A DNA stretch of 64,000 bases. Origin: Azorhizobium oxalatiphilum. GTDB lineage: Bacteria > Pseudomonadota > Alphaproteobacteria > Rhizobiales > Xanthobacteraceae. The stretch lies in contig NZ_BMCT01000005.1 of NCBI RefSeq assembly GCF_014635325.1, positions 310,001-374,000 of the forward strand. The letters are read 5' to 3'. The translations under genes and the position numbers were made by a program. Of this stretch, positions 38,792-46,871 are shown one piece after another; within the stretch, counting starts at the first letter, position 1, and every line of letters starts with the position of its first letter. The notes under the pieces are model-generated. The model saw only the letters and a program-made list of their open reading frames with translations. It was not told the DNA's origin and ran no database searches.

Positions 38792-39097
38792 ATGGTGGCA
38801 CGCATCTACAAGCCGGCCCGCAATGCGATGCAGTCCGGTGTGGCCAAGACCAAGCACTGGGTGCTGGAATTCGAGCCGGAGCGCGACCGCGCCGTGGAGC
38901 CCCTGATGGGCTACACCAGCACCACCGACATGACGAGCCAGGTGCGCCTCACCTTCGAGACCCGCGAGGAAGCGGTGGCCTATTGCGAGCGCAAGGGCAT
39001 CCCGTACCACGTGACCGAGCCGCACGAGCCGGCCCGCCGCAAGATGGCTTATTCCGATAATTTCGCCCATTCCCGCGTGGGGCAGTGGACCCACTGA
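38792..39097 (+). CDS. Complex I accessory subunit, NDUFS4-like (ETC complex I subunit)
   Basis: A 101-residue homologue of the NDUFS4/18-kDa accessory subunit of NADH:quinone oxidoreductase, found in alphaproteobacteria as well as mitochondria. Family pattern: MVARIYKPARNAMQSG, WVLEFEPE, the MGYTSTTDMTSQVRLTFETREEAVAYCERKG core and YSDNFAHSRVGQWTH at the end. It acts at the cytoplasmic side of complex I. It is encoded alone, away from the nuo operon, as usual for alphaproteobacteria, and lies just upstream of tRNA-Arg. Confidence 0.93.
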   Translation: MVARIYKPARNAMQSGVAKTKHWVLEFEPERDRAVEPLMGYTSTTDMTSQVRLTFETREEAVAYCERKGIPYHVTEPHEPARRKMAYSDNFAHSRVGQWTH

Positions 39098-39253
39098 GGG
39101 TCGATTGAGGGCGTCAGGCCACCGGGCTGCCGCCGGCTCTGGCCTTGTCTCCCGAGGCATTTCGCGTGGACGACGCCCCTGCGCCCGTTTGCATCTGGCG
39201 CAGGATGCACAGCCTTGTGCTAAAGGCGGTTTGCGCGATATGCGTCGGCGCAT

Positions 39254-39330
39254 GGCCCCGTAGCTCAGCTGGATAGAGCAGCCGCCTTCTAAGCGGCAGG
39301 TCGCAGGTTCGAGCCCTGCCGGGGTCGCCA
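39254..39330 (+). tRNA. tRNA-Arg (anticodon TCT)
   Basis: A 77-base cloverleaf. Acceptor stem GGCCCCG pairs with CGGGGTC (one G-T), D-arm TAGCTCAGCTGGATAGAGCA, anticodon stem GCCGC/GCGGC with loop CTTCTAA giving anticodon TCT, T-arm GCAGGTTCGAGCCCTGC, and an encoded 3' CCA. It reads AGA arginine codons (AGG by wobble), which are rare in this GC-rich genome. Confidence 0.97.
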
Positions 39331-39473
39331 TGATTTAAATGGCTTAGGCTTCTCGCCAGTCGCTATTCCGGCAAATTCACCCGTCTGCCTGTTCCGTTCT
39401 GCCCCGCCGTCTTCGCGCAGGCCGGAACAGCATGGCGGCTCCCCCCGTTGAGGAGAAAACGAGGGAGCCTGAC

Positions 39474-39761
39474 ATGGACGACACGGGTCACGTGCGATCC
39501 CCAGCCGAGATGGATGCCGTCATCGCGGCACACCGGCAACTCCTGATCCTTCTGCTCTCCACCATCGCGGAGAACGAGACCATGCGGGCGCGTCTTGCAG
39601 CCCGGATCGAGCAGCGCGAACTCTTTCGTGATGCGCACGAAGATCCCGGAGTCGAGGCGGATGGGGCCGTCGCCTTCGAGGTGGCCGTGGAGCGGGAAAT
39701 GACGCGCATCCTGGATGATGTGCGCAGCGCTCTGGCGGCGGAGACCGGCAAAACGCTCTGA
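39474..39761 (+). CDS. Hypothetical helical protein
   Basis: A 95-residue acidic, predominantly helical protein of unknown function. GGGAG lies seven bases before ATG 39474. Sequence blocks are EMDAVIAAHRQLLILLLSTI and EREMTRILDDVRSALAAE. No cysteine, signal or membrane span. It lies between tRNA-Arg and a convergent AMP-forming ligase. Existence as a gene is supported only by codon structure and ribosome site. Confidence 0.5.
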   Translation: MDDTGHVRSPAEMDAVIAAHRQLLILLLSTIAENETMRARLAARIEQRELFRDAHEDPGVEADGAVAFEVAVEREMTRILDDVRSALAAETGKTL

Positions 39762-39781
39762 GCAAGACGCTCCCGGTTCGG

Positions 39782-41269
39782 TCAGGCCCCCGCGCCCAGT
39801 TCCTTGATCGCCTGCCGGTCCGGCTTGCCCTGTTCGGTGCGGGGCACGCGGGGAAGGGGGATGATCGCCGTCGCGTCGGCCACTTCGGCGCCATAGGCTT
39901 CGGCAAGAGCCGCGGTGCAGGCGTCCCGGTCGATCTCGCCGCCCGGCCAGGGCTCCACCGCCGCCACGCGCCGGCCGCTGTCGCGGTCGAGCACCACCAC
40001 CGCATAGCGCACGCCCGGCAGGCGGCAGAGCGTGTCCTCGAGGCCGGTGGAGGTGACGAGAGCGTCGCCCGTGCCGGTGATGTCGTCGGCGCGGCCGAGC
40101 ACGTGCAGATAGCCAGCCGCATCCAGCACGCCCATGTCGCCGGAATGGTACCAGCCGTCCGCGAAGGCCGTCGTGCTCAGGTCGGGCTGATGGCGATAGC
40201 TCTGGGCCATGTTGGCGGGTCGGGTCTCGATCAGGCCCGGCTCGCCGGTGGCGGCGAGCGTGCCGTCGGCCTTGCGCAGTCGCAAATCCACACCCGGCAC
40301 GAGCCGGCCCGCGCTGGTGAAGCGCTCGGGCAGGCCGGGGTCATGCTCGGCAGGGGAGAGAAAGGTGACGACGCCCTGCTCGCTGGCACCATAAGGATGG
40401 GCCACCACCGCCCCGAGACGCGCCCGCGCCCGCTGGCGCAGCACGGCGGGAGCCGAGGCGCCGATATGGACGATCATGCGCAGGGAGGAGATGTCGGTGT
40501 CCGCCAGCGCCGGGTCGTCCATCAACTCGAACAACTGCGGCTCCACGAGGAAGAGGTCGGTGATGCGCTGGGATTCGATCTGGGCCAGCGTGTCGGCGAT
40601 GCTGAAGCCGTCGCGCAGCACCACCGTGCCGCCGCCCAGCAGGGTGGCGTCCACCATCACGCCGGAGAGATAGGCGAGGCGGCCGTTGACCAGTTGGCGC
40701 CGCGCAGGATTCGGCGGGCCGTCCACCATGCGGGAATAGGTGGCGAAGTCACGGCAGCTGCCCTTGGGCAGGCCGGTGCTGCCGCCGGAGGAATGGATGA
40801 CGCCCAGATCCTCGGGGAGGGCCTGACAGGCGATGTCGTCGCCCTCGGGCACATCCTGATCGAGGCGGGCGAGGTCCGGCCCGCAGTCGCCCACGGCGCG
40901 CACGGGCACGTCGAGACCGGGTGGCAACAGCGCGCGCGTCTGCGGGAACACCACCAGCAGGGTGGGGGCGATCTTGGCGATGAGCGCGGCGCGCATGGCG
41001 GCGGAGGGCGGGGCGGAGAGATAGCAGGTGGCCGCGCCCAGCAGGCTCGCCGCGTAGCGCAGGCAGATGGCATCTGGCGCCGTGGGGGCGAAGAGGGAGA
41101 GGAGGGTTCCGCGCCCGATCCCACGCGCGGCGAGGGCGCGGGCATGGAACTGGATGCGGGAGAGTACGGCGCCCGCATCCATGGCGCCGTCCTCGTAGAT
41201 GAAGACGGTCCGGGCGGGATCGGCGGCGAGGCGGTCCGTCAGGCGATGGATGAAAGTGTCCGCGCTCAT
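39782..41269 (-). CDS. AMP-dependent synthetase/ligase (ANL superfamily)
   Basis: A 495-residue adenylate-forming enzyme that activates a carboxylic acid to an acyl-adenylate. Motifs are SSGGSTGLPKGS (A3, phosphate loop), YGASEQG (A5), GWYHSGDMG (A7) and a C-terminal TEQGKPDRQAIK with the catalytic lysine. The start ATG 41267-41269 (MSADTFIHRLTDRL) is weakly preceded by a purine tract. It lacks an attached carrier domain. The acid substrate (fatty, aromatic or other) cannot be inferred; it is divergent from the cytochrome c gene. Confidence 0.85.
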   Translation of the reverse strand: MSADTFIHRLTDRLAADPARTVFIYEDGAMDAGAVLSRIQFHARALAARGIGRGTLLSLFAPTAPDAICLRYAASLLGAATCYLSAPPSAAMRAALIAKIAPTLLVVFPQTRALLPPGLDVPVRAVGDCGPDLARLDQDVPEGDDIACQALPEDLGVIHSSGGSTGLPKGSCRDFATYSRMVDGPPNPARRQLVNGRLAYLSGVMVDATLLGGGTVVLRDGFSIADTLAQIESQRITDLFLVEPQLFELMDDPALADTDISSLRMIVHIGASAPAVLRQRARARLGAVVAHPYGASEQGVVTFLSPAEHDPGLPERFTSAGRLVPGVDLRLRKADGTLAATGEPGLIETRPANMAQSYRHQPDLSTTAFADGWYHSGDMGVLDAAGYLHVLGRADDITGTGDALVTSTGLEDTLCRLPGVRYAVVVLDRDSGRRVAAVEPWPGGEIDRDACTAALAEAYGAEVADATAIIPLPRVPRTEQGKPDRQAIKELGAGA

Positions 41270-41606
41270 GCCGTGCCCCCGCTGCGCATCGCCCGCCCAT
41301 GGGGATGCGTGGAGGCATGAATGCACCGCCCGCCGGGGGCGTGCAAGCTATTGATCAACAGTCGATACGGTCCGCTCAGCCCCACAGCGGGGCATTTGTA
41401 ACCGGCTCTCCGCTGCCATGCCGAAACGATACATCTTGCGACACAGCCTCTGTTTACCGGCACATTTCTGCGAAGGGTCAACGGCAGTTTCAGGCCGGTC
41501 ACGCGGTGTCGAGGGGCGGTTCGTCCTCCATCGCATCTCCCGCCATCCCAGCCCTGCCGCCGGCCTTGCCGGCGCGTCGGCGGCTTCCTGCCTCATCGAG
41601 ACCTGC
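41270..41606. other. Intergenic region between divergent ligase and cytochrome c genes
   Basis: 337 bases with no credible gene. It contains a three-part sequence array (see separate entry) that recurs upstream of the Mo-hydroxylase/sox operon, so the region is best read as the control region of the cytochrome c gene and perhaps of the divergent ligase. Confidence 0.6.
41396..41473 (+). promoter_or_regulatory. Three-part upstream array, copy 1 (before cytochrome c)
   Basis: TTGTAAC (41396-41402), ACATCTTGCGACA (41431-41443) and CACATTTCTGCGA (41461-41473). The same blocks in the same order occur at 42009-42086, start-to-start spacing 35 and 30 here versus 34 and 31 there. The last two blocks contain a repeated TTGCGAC/TCTGCGA core. 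The array ends 133 bases before the cytochrome c start. Candidate promoter plus activator sites of one regulator. Confidence 0.65.
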
Positions 41607-41999
41607 ATGAACACCTTGCCCCTGAAGATCACGCGTGCCGTGCTGTGCCTTGTCGTTTCCCCGCTGCTTTTCGCGGCACCCGCCCAGGCGCAGGAGGCGG
41701 CCGAGGGCGAGCGCCTGTTCAAGGCCCGCTGCGCGACTTGCCATACCACCGTCGAGGGACAGAACCGCGTGGGGCCGAGCCTTGCCGGCGTGTTCGGCCG
41801 CACGTCCGGCAGCGTGGAGGGCGCCCGCTATTCCAACGCCATGAAGGGCGCCAACCTCACCTGGGACGAGGCCACGCTGGAGACCTACCTCGCCAATCCG
41901 CGCGGCGTGGTGCCGGGCTCGACCATGACCATCTCCGTCACCAGTGCCGACCAGCGCGCCGCCATCATCGCTTTCCTGAAGGCGCAGGCGGGCGGCTGA
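41607..41999 (+). CDS. Class I cytochrome c (c2/c550-like)
   Basis: A 130-residue periplasmic monohaem cytochrome. Signal peptide residues 1-28 (AVLCLVVSPLLFAAPAQA); haem motif CATCH at residues 42-46; GPSLAGVFGRTSG is the usual post-haem loop; axial methionine is probably M107 in PGSTMTISV. It resembles soluble cytochrome c2 carriers. Its upstream region shares an array with the downstream Mo-hydroxylase/sox operon, which makes it a likely electron acceptor for those enzymes. Confidence 0.92.
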   Translation: MNTLPLKITRAVLCLVVSPLLFAAPAQAQEAAEGERLFKARCATCHTTVEGQNRVGPSLAGVFGRTSGSVEGARYSNAMKGANLTWDEATLETYLANPRGVVPGSTMTISVTSADQRAAIIAFLKAQAGG

Positions 42000-42008
42000 G
42001 GATTCGAG

Positions 42009-42086
42009 TTGTAACAATTCTCATCAAGGCCCAGACTTCGCGACATCTTGCGACAAAGGGCCGGCCGGAGAGGCACGTTTCTGCGA
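42009..42086 (+). promoter_or_regulatory. Three-part upstream array, copy 2 (before the Mo-hydroxylase/sox operon)
   Basis: TTGTAAC (42009-42015), ACATCTTGCGACA (42043-42055, identical to copy 1 over 13 bases) and CACGTTTCTGCGA (42074-42086, 12 of 13). It lies 152 bases upstream of the first operon gene. The conserved spacing indicates selection or recent duplication. Probably the control site for the operon; no regulator gene is seen in the window. Confidence 0.65.
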
Positions 42087-42143
42087 CAGGGCGCGCCTAG
42101 CGTCAGGTCAAGAACGGCTCGCAGAGCCTGCCGCCCCATGGCC

Positions 42144-42175
42144 GCGTACCGCCGACCAAGCTGCGTACCGCCGAC
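42144..42175 (+). repeat. Direct repeat upstream of the Mo-hydroxylase/sox operon
   Basis: Two identical 13-mers GCGTACCGCCGAC at 42144-42156 and 42163-42175, 19 bases apart start to start, 63 bases upstream of the first start codon. They lie downstream of the shared array and are absent from the cytochrome c upstream region. Possibly operator half-sites. Confidence 0.6.
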
Positions 42176-42238
42176 GCTTTTTGCCAAGCCGCAATCCAGA
42201 ACCGAACTTCATCCGGTCGCATGAAAGGGGAGCCGTCC

Positions 42239-42700
42239 ATGCCTCGTCTCAACGTGAATGGTCAGGTCCGTGAGGTCGATGTGGACCCGGACACGCCGCT
42301 GCTGTGGGTGCTGCGCGAGCAGCTCGCCCTTACCGGCACCAAGTTCGGCTGCGGCATCGCCATGTGCGGCGCCTGCACCGTGCATATCGACGGCGTGCCC
42401 ACCCGCTCCTGCGGCCTGCCCATCAGCGCAGTGGAGGAGGCGCAGAAGATCGTCACCATCGAGGGGCTTTCGCCTGATGGCAGCCATCCGGTGCAGAAGG
42501 CATGGCTGGCGCTGGATGTGCCGCAATGCGGCTACTGCCAGTCCGGCATGATCATGGCCGCCGCCAGCCTGCTGGAGCAGAACCCCAAGCCGACAGACGA
42601 GATTATCAATCAGGAGATCACCAACATCTGTCGATGTGGCACCTACAACAAGGTGCGGGCAGCCATTCACATGGCCGCCGAACGCGGCAATGCGGGCTGA
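42239..42700 (+). CDS. Molybdenum hydroxylase, small (2Fe-2S) subunit, IorA-type
   Basis: A 153-residue electron-transfer subunit of the xanthine oxidase family. Plant-type [2Fe-2S] ligands C38, C43, C46 and C58 ([12 protein letters not shown]); the second cluster uses C97, C100, C131 and C133 ([16 protein letters not shown]). ATG 42239 follows AGGGGAG. No FAD subunit is encoded, which is typical of the isoquinoline 1-oxidoreductase (IorAB) type that passes electrons to cytochrome c. First gene of the operon running to soxA. It lacks a signal and probably leaves the cell in complex with the TAT-exported large subunit. Confidence 0.92.
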   Translation: MPRLNVNGQVREVDVDPDTPLLWVLREQLALTGTKFGCGIAMCGACTVHIDGVPTRSCGLPISAVEEAQKIVTIEGLSPDGSHPVQKAWLALDVPQCGYCQSGMIMAAASLLEQNPKPTDEIINQEITNICRCGTYNKVRAAIHMAAERGNAG

Positions 42701-42710
42701 GGAGGCGGAC

Positions 42711-44885
42711 ATGAACGCACAACCGCAACTCTCCCGCCGCCGCTTCGTCGTCGGCTCCGCTGCCGCCATCGGCGGCCTCTCGCTCGGCTTCCATCTGCCG
42801 TTCTCCTCCGAGGCGCTGGCGCAGGGTGCGCCGGCCGCTGCCCCGGAAGTGAACGCCTGGGTGGTGGTGAAGCCGGACGAGACCGTGGTCATCCGTGTCG
42901 CCCGCTCCGAGATGGGGCAGGGCACGCTCACCGGCCTCGCCCAGCTGGTGGCCGAGGAGCTGGAATGCGACTGGTCCCGCGTGACCACCGAATTCCCCGG
43001 CCCGTCGGAAAACCTCAAGCGCAGCCGCGTGTGGGGCAATTTCTCCACCGGCGGCAGCCGGGGCATCCGTGAATCCGAGCAGCTTGTGCGGCAGGGCGGG
43101 GCCGCCGCCCGGCAGATGCTGATCACCGCCGCCGCCCAGCAATGGCAGGTGCCTGCGGCCGAGTGCCGGGCGCAGAAGGGTGTCATCACCCATGCCGCCT
43201 CCGGCCGCAGCACCACCTTCGGCGCGGTGGCGACCGCCGCCGCCAAGGTGCCGCCTCCGGGCGCCATCACGCTGAAGGATCCCAAGGACTGGACCATCGC
43301 CGGCAAGCCGCTGCCGCGCCTCGACACCAAGGACAAGCTCACCGGCAAGCAGATCTATGGCGCCGATCTGAACTTCCCCGGCATGCTGAATGCGGCGGTG
43401 AAGGCGAGCCCTTACTTCGGCGGCAAGATCGCCTCCTTCGATGCCGACGCCATCAAGGACAAGCCCGGCGTGCGCAAGGTGGTGAAGCTGGACGACGCCA
43501 CCGTCGCCGTGGTGGCCGACACATGGTGGCACGCCAAGACCGCCCTTGATGCGCTGCCGATCACCTGGGACGAAGGCCCGCACAAGGCCCTCGACAGCGC
43601 TGCCATCGCCGCCACGCTCGCGGAGGGGCTGGAGGCGCAGGACGCCTTCGTGGGCAACAGTGCGGGCGATGCGAAAGGCACCCTCGCCAAGGCGGCGAAG
43701 ACGGTGACGGCGACCTATGCCTATCCGTTCCAGAACCACGCCACCATGGAGCCCATGAACGCCACGGCCCTGTTCACGGACGGCCGCTGCGAGGTGTGGG
43801 CGCCGACCCAGAATGGCGAGGCCAGCCTTGCCGCGGCTGCGGAAGCCGCGGGCCTGCCGCCGGCCCAGTGCGAGGTGCACAAATTGCTGCTCGGCGGCGG
43901 CTTCGGCCGGCGCGGGTTTCAGGATTATGTGCGGCAGGCGGTGCTCGTCGCCAAGCAGTTCCCCGGCACCCATGTGAAGCTGCTGTGGAGCCGCGAGGAG
44001 GACATGCTGCAGGGGTTCTATCACCCCATCACGCAGGCCAAGCTCACCGGATCCCTTGATGAGCAGGGGAACCTTACGGCGCTGCACATGCGCATTTCCG
44101 GCCAGTCCATCATGGCCTTCGTGCGGCCCGAGGCCATGGCCGGCGGTATGGATCCTGTGGTGTTTCAGGGCCTGACGCCGAAGAGCCCCGAGGGCATGCT
44201 GGGCTATTCCATTCCCAACATCCTCATCGACCATGCCATGCGCAATCCGCCGGTGAGGCCGGGTTTCTGGAGGGGGGTGAACCTCAACCAGAATGCCGTC
44301 TATGTGGAATGCTTCATGGACGAGCTGGCGCACGCCGCCGGCATCGAGCCGCTGGCCTTCCGCCGCAAGCTCATGGCCAACCACCCCAAGCATCTGGCGG
44401 TGCTGAATGCGGCGGCCGAGCGCATCGGCTGGGATACGCCCCCACCCAAGGGCGTGGCGCGCGGCTGCGCCCAGATCATGGGCTTCGGCTCCTATGTGGC
44501 CGCCGCCGCCGAGGTGTCGGTGGAGAATGGCGAGCTGAAGATCCTGCGCATCGTCGCCGCCACCGATCCCGGCCATGTGGTCAATCCGGCGCAGGTGGAG
44601 CGGCAGGTGGAGGGCTCCTTCTCCTATGGCCTCTCCGCCAGCCTCTATGGCGAATGCACGGTTGCGGGCGGGCGCATGGAGCAGGAGAATTTCGACAGCT
44701 ACGACGTGGTGCACATGCACCAGATGCCGAAGGTGGAGACCATCGCCATGCCCTCCGGCGGCTTCTGGGGCGGGGTGGGCGAGCCGACCATCGCGGTGGC
44801 GGCACCGGCGGTGTTGAACGCGCTGTTCGCCCTCACCGGCAAGCGCATCCGCACCCTGCCGCTGAAGAACCACTCGCTGGCATGA
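42711..44885 (+). CDS. Molybdenum hydroxylase, molybdopterin-binding large subunit, IorB-type, TAT-exported
   Basis: A 724-residue catalytic subunit carrying the molybdopterin (often cytosine dinucleotide) cofactor. GAGGAGG precedes ATG 42711. The N-terminus has a twin-arginine signal SRRRFVVGSAAAIGG, indicating periplasmic location. Cofactor segments include EMGQGTLTGLAQL, GGFGRRGFQDYV and RPGFWRGVNLNQN; the catalytic base is Glu691 in GGVGEPTI. Family members hydroxylate N-heterocycles or aldehydes next to the heteroatom. Substrate is unknown; it is co-transcribed with FccB and SoxXYZA, which is unusual. Confidence 0.9.
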   Translation: MNAQPQLSRRRFVVGSAAAIGGLSLGFHLPFSSEALAQGAPAAAPEVNAWVVVKPDETVVIRVARSEMGQGTLTGLAQLVAEELECDWSRVTTEFPGPSENLKRSRVWGNFSTGGSRGIRESEQLVRQGGAAARQMLITAAAQQWQVPAAECRAQKGVITHAASGRSTTFGAVATAAAKVPPPGAITLKDPKDWTIAGKPLPRLDTKDKLTGKQIYGADLNFPGMLNAAVKASPYFGGKIASFDADAIKDKPGVRKVVKLDDATVAVVADTWWHAKTALDALPITWDEGPHKALDSAAIAATLAEGLEAQDAFVGNSAGDAKGTLAKAAKTVTATYAYPFQNHATMEPMNATALFTDGRCEVWAPTQNGEASLAAAAEAAGLPPAQCEVHKLLLGGGFGRRGFQDYVRQAVLVAKQFPGTHVKLLWSREEDMLQGFYHPITQAKLTGSLDEQGNLTALHMRISGQSIMAFVRPEAMAGGMDPVVFQGLTPKSPEGMLGYSIPNILIDHAMRNPPVRPGFWRGVNLNQNAVYVECFMDELAHAAGIEPLAFRRKLMANHPKHLAVLNAAAERIGWDTPPPKGVARGCAQIMGFGSYVAAAAEVSVENGELKILRIVAATDPGHVVNPAQVERQVEGSFSYGLSASLYGECTVAGGRMEQENFDSYDVVHMHQMPKVETIAMPSGGFWGGVGEPTIAVAAPAVLNALFALTGKRIRTLPLKNHSLA

Positions 44886-45184
44886 GGGGCTTGCGCCGGA
44901 TCGCGCTGGCGGGCCTCGTCTTCCTGACGGGGCCTGCCGTCGCGGCCTCGCCCGCACCGCCCGGCGCTTTGTCGTGCGGTGGCTGCCATCCGGCAAACCC
45001 GGCGGGTGCCATTCCCAGCCTCGCCGGCCGTTCGGCCGGTGAGATTGTCTCGCAGATGCAGGCGTTCCGCGACGGCGGCCGGCAGGCCACGGTCATGGAC
45101 CGCATCGCCAAGGGTTTTTCCGATGATGAGACGCGCGCCATCGCCGACTGGCTCGCCGCCCGTGATGCCGCGCCCAAGCCGTAG
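44882..45184 (+). CDS. Small class I cytochrome c (FccA/SoxE-like monohaem)
   Basis: A 100-residue cytochrome with signal peptide (RRIALAGLVFLTGPAVAA) and one haem motif CGGCH at residues 32-36; the methionine in RQATVMDRIA is the likely axial ligand. Size and the following FccB gene match the monohaem cytochrome subunit of flavocytochrome c sulfide dehydrogenase. It could also accept electrons from the upstream Mo hydroxylase, since IorAB enzymes lack FAD. Starts inside the large-subunit stop (ATGA) and overlaps the next gene by 20 bases. Confidence 0.85.
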   Translation: MRGLRRIALAGLVFLTGPAVAASPAPPGALSCGGCHPANPAGAIPSLAGRSAGEIVSQMQAFRDGGRQATVMDRIAKGFSDDETRAIADWLAARDAAPKP

Positions 45185-46427
45185 GGCGGTGCTCGCGGGG
45201 CTGGCGGCAGGCGCGGCGGCATTGGCCGCGCCCTCTGTGGGTGCGCAGACGCCCGGCCGTGTGGTGGTGATCGGCGGTGGCTTCGGCGGGGCCACCTGCG
45301 CCCGCGCGCTGGCGGCGGCGGGGCTGAACGTCACACTTGTTGAGCCATCGGGCACTTATGTGGCGTGCCCTTTCTCCAATGCGGTCATCGCCGGTCTGCG
45401 CGAGATGTCGGCGCAGACCTTCACTTATGACGGCCTGAAAGGCGCGGGCATCACGCTCGCCGCCCGTGCCGCCACTGCGGTGGATGCGGACGCCCGCCGC
45501 GTGCGACTCGATGACGGCACGGAGCTTCCCTACGACCGCCTCGTCATGGCCCCCGGCGTCGACATGAATTTCGAGGCCCTTCCCGGCTATGACGCCTCCG
45601 CCGCCGGGCTGATGCCCCATGCCTGGAAGGCGGGCGAGCAGACCCTGCTGCTGCGCCGCCAGCTGGAGACCATGAAGGACGGCGGCACGGTCATCATCTC
45701 CGCCCCGCCCAATCCCTTCCGCTGTCCGCCCGGCCCCTATGAGCGGGCGAGCCTGATCGCGCATTATCTGAAGACCCACAAGCCGCGCTCCAAGCTCCTC
45801 ATCCTCGATGCCAAGGATGCCTTCTCCAAGCAGCGCCTGTTCACGGCAGCCTGGGCGGAGCTTTATCCCGGCCTCGTGGAATGGGTGGGCCTCTCGGGCG
45901 GTGGCCGGGTGATCGAGGTGGACCCGGTCACGCGCACCCTCGTTACCGAGTTCGACCGCCACACGGCGGATGTGGCCAACATCATCCCGCCCCAGCGCGC
46001 CGGCGCCATCGCCCGGCAGGCGGGCGTGGCGGATGCCACCGGCTGGTGCCCCATCGACCCCGTGACCTTCGAGAGCCGGCTGCGGCCCGGCATCCATGTG
46101 ATCGGAGACGCGGCCATCGCCGGGGCCATGCCGAAATCGGCCTTTGCCGCCAATGGGCAGGCCAAGGTGTGCGCGGCCGCCGTGGTGGAGCTTCTGGCCG
46201 GGCGGGAGCCGGCACCGCCGAAGCTGGTGAACACCTGCTACAGCCTCCTCGCACCGGGCAATGCCATCTCCATTGCCGGCGTCTACCAGCCGAAGAACGG
46301 CCTGCTGGCGGATGTGGAGGGGGCAGGGGGGCTCAGCCCGCAGAATGCGTCCAGCGAGGTGCGCGCCACGGAGGCGGCCTATGCGGAGGCGTGGTTTGCC
46401 ACCGTCACCGGGGAGGCGTTCGCGTGA
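45165..46427 (+). CDS. fccB: Flavocytochrome c sulfide dehydrogenase flavoprotein subunit (FccB/SoxF)
   Basis: A 420-residue FAD protein oxidising sulfide or persulfide in the periplasm. TAT signal RPSRRAVLAGLAAG at residues 3-16; FAD-binding VVVIGGGFGGATC at 33-45. The redox-active and family cysteines are in YVACPFSN (Cys68), NPFRCPPGPYER and NTCYSLLAPG. The covalent-FAD cysteine region is conserved. It partners with the preceding cytochrome and resembles SoxF of sox clusters. Start ATG 45165 overlaps the cytochrome gene; the stop overlaps soxX (GTGA). Confidence 0.9.
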   Translation: MPRPSRRAVLAGLAAGAAALAAPSVGAQTPGRVVVIGGGFGGATCARALAAAGLNVTLVEPSGTYVACPFSNAVIAGLREMSAQTFTYDGLKGAGITLAARAATAVDADARRVRLDDGTELPYDRLVMAPGVDMNFEALPGYDASAAGLMPHAWKAGEQTLLLRRQLETMKDGGTVIISAPPNPFRCPPGPYERASLIAHYLKTHKPRSKLLILDAKDAFSKQRLFTAAWAELYPGLVEWVGLSGGGRVIEVDPVTRTLVTEFDRHTADVANIIPPQRAGAIARQAGVADATGWCPIDPVTFESRLRPGIHVIGDAAIAGAMPKSAFAANGQAKVCAAAVVELLAGREPAPPKLVNTCYSLLAPGNAISIAGVYQPKNGLLADVEGAGGLSPQNASSEVRATEAAYAEAWFATVTGEAFA

Positions 46428-46867
46428 GGCGGTTCGTGCTCCTCACGGCCCTGCTGCTGGCGGGGCCGAGCTTCGATGCGCAGGCGGTGGCCACCTCCTA
46501 TGAAATTGAGGGCGATGCCATCGCCGAGCCGCTCACCGGCCATGAGGGCGATGCGGAACGAGGAGCGGCGCTGGTGGCGGATCGCACGCTCAGCCTGTGC
46601 GTGCTCTGCCATTCCGGCCTTGTCGCCCCGGTGCACATGCAGGGCAATCTGGCGCCCAGTCTGGCCGGCATCGGCGGGCGGCTCACCCCCGGCCAGATCC
46701 GCCTCAGGGTGGTGGATATGAAGCGCCTGAACCCCGACAGCCTCATGCCGGTCTATGGCGGGGTGGCGCCCGGTGCCCGCGTGGCCGGGCCGTGGCAGGG
46801 CAAGGCCATCCTGACGGCGGACGAGATCGAGGATATCGTCGCCTATCTCGTCAGCCTGAAAGGGTAG
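46424..46867 (+). CDS. soxX: Sulfur oxidation c-type cytochrome SoxX
   Basis: A 147-residue monohaem cytochrome, small subunit of SoxAX. GTG 46424 overlaps the fccB stop. Signal peptide RRFVLLTALLLAGPSFDAQA; haem motif CVLCH at residues 59-63; the SoxX fingerprint GNLAPSLAGIGGRLTPGQIRLRV and axial-methionine SLMPVYG follow. With SoxA it joins reduced sulfur to the SoxY cysteine oxidatively. Operon order X-Y-Z-A is canonical. Confidence 0.92.
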   Translation: MRRFVLLTALLLAGPSFDAQAVATSYEIEGDAIAEPLTGHEGDAERGAALVADRTLSLCVLCHSGLVAPVHMQGNLAPSLAGIGGRLTPGQIRLRVVDMKRLNPDSLMPVYGGVAPGARVAGPWQGKAILTADEIEDIVAYLVSLKG

Positions 46868-46871
46868 GGCC

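Noticed and set aside
39254-39330. tRNA-Arg as an integration site of a mobile element
   Set aside because: No integrase, no direct repeat of the tRNA 3' end and no change in base composition in the following 10 kb were seen.
42618-44996. A 792-codon minus-strand open frame across the Mo hydroxylase large subunit
   Set aside because: Shadow of the real gene in very GC-rich DNA; composition (His, Gly, Arg, Leu) and lack of motifs show it is not coding.
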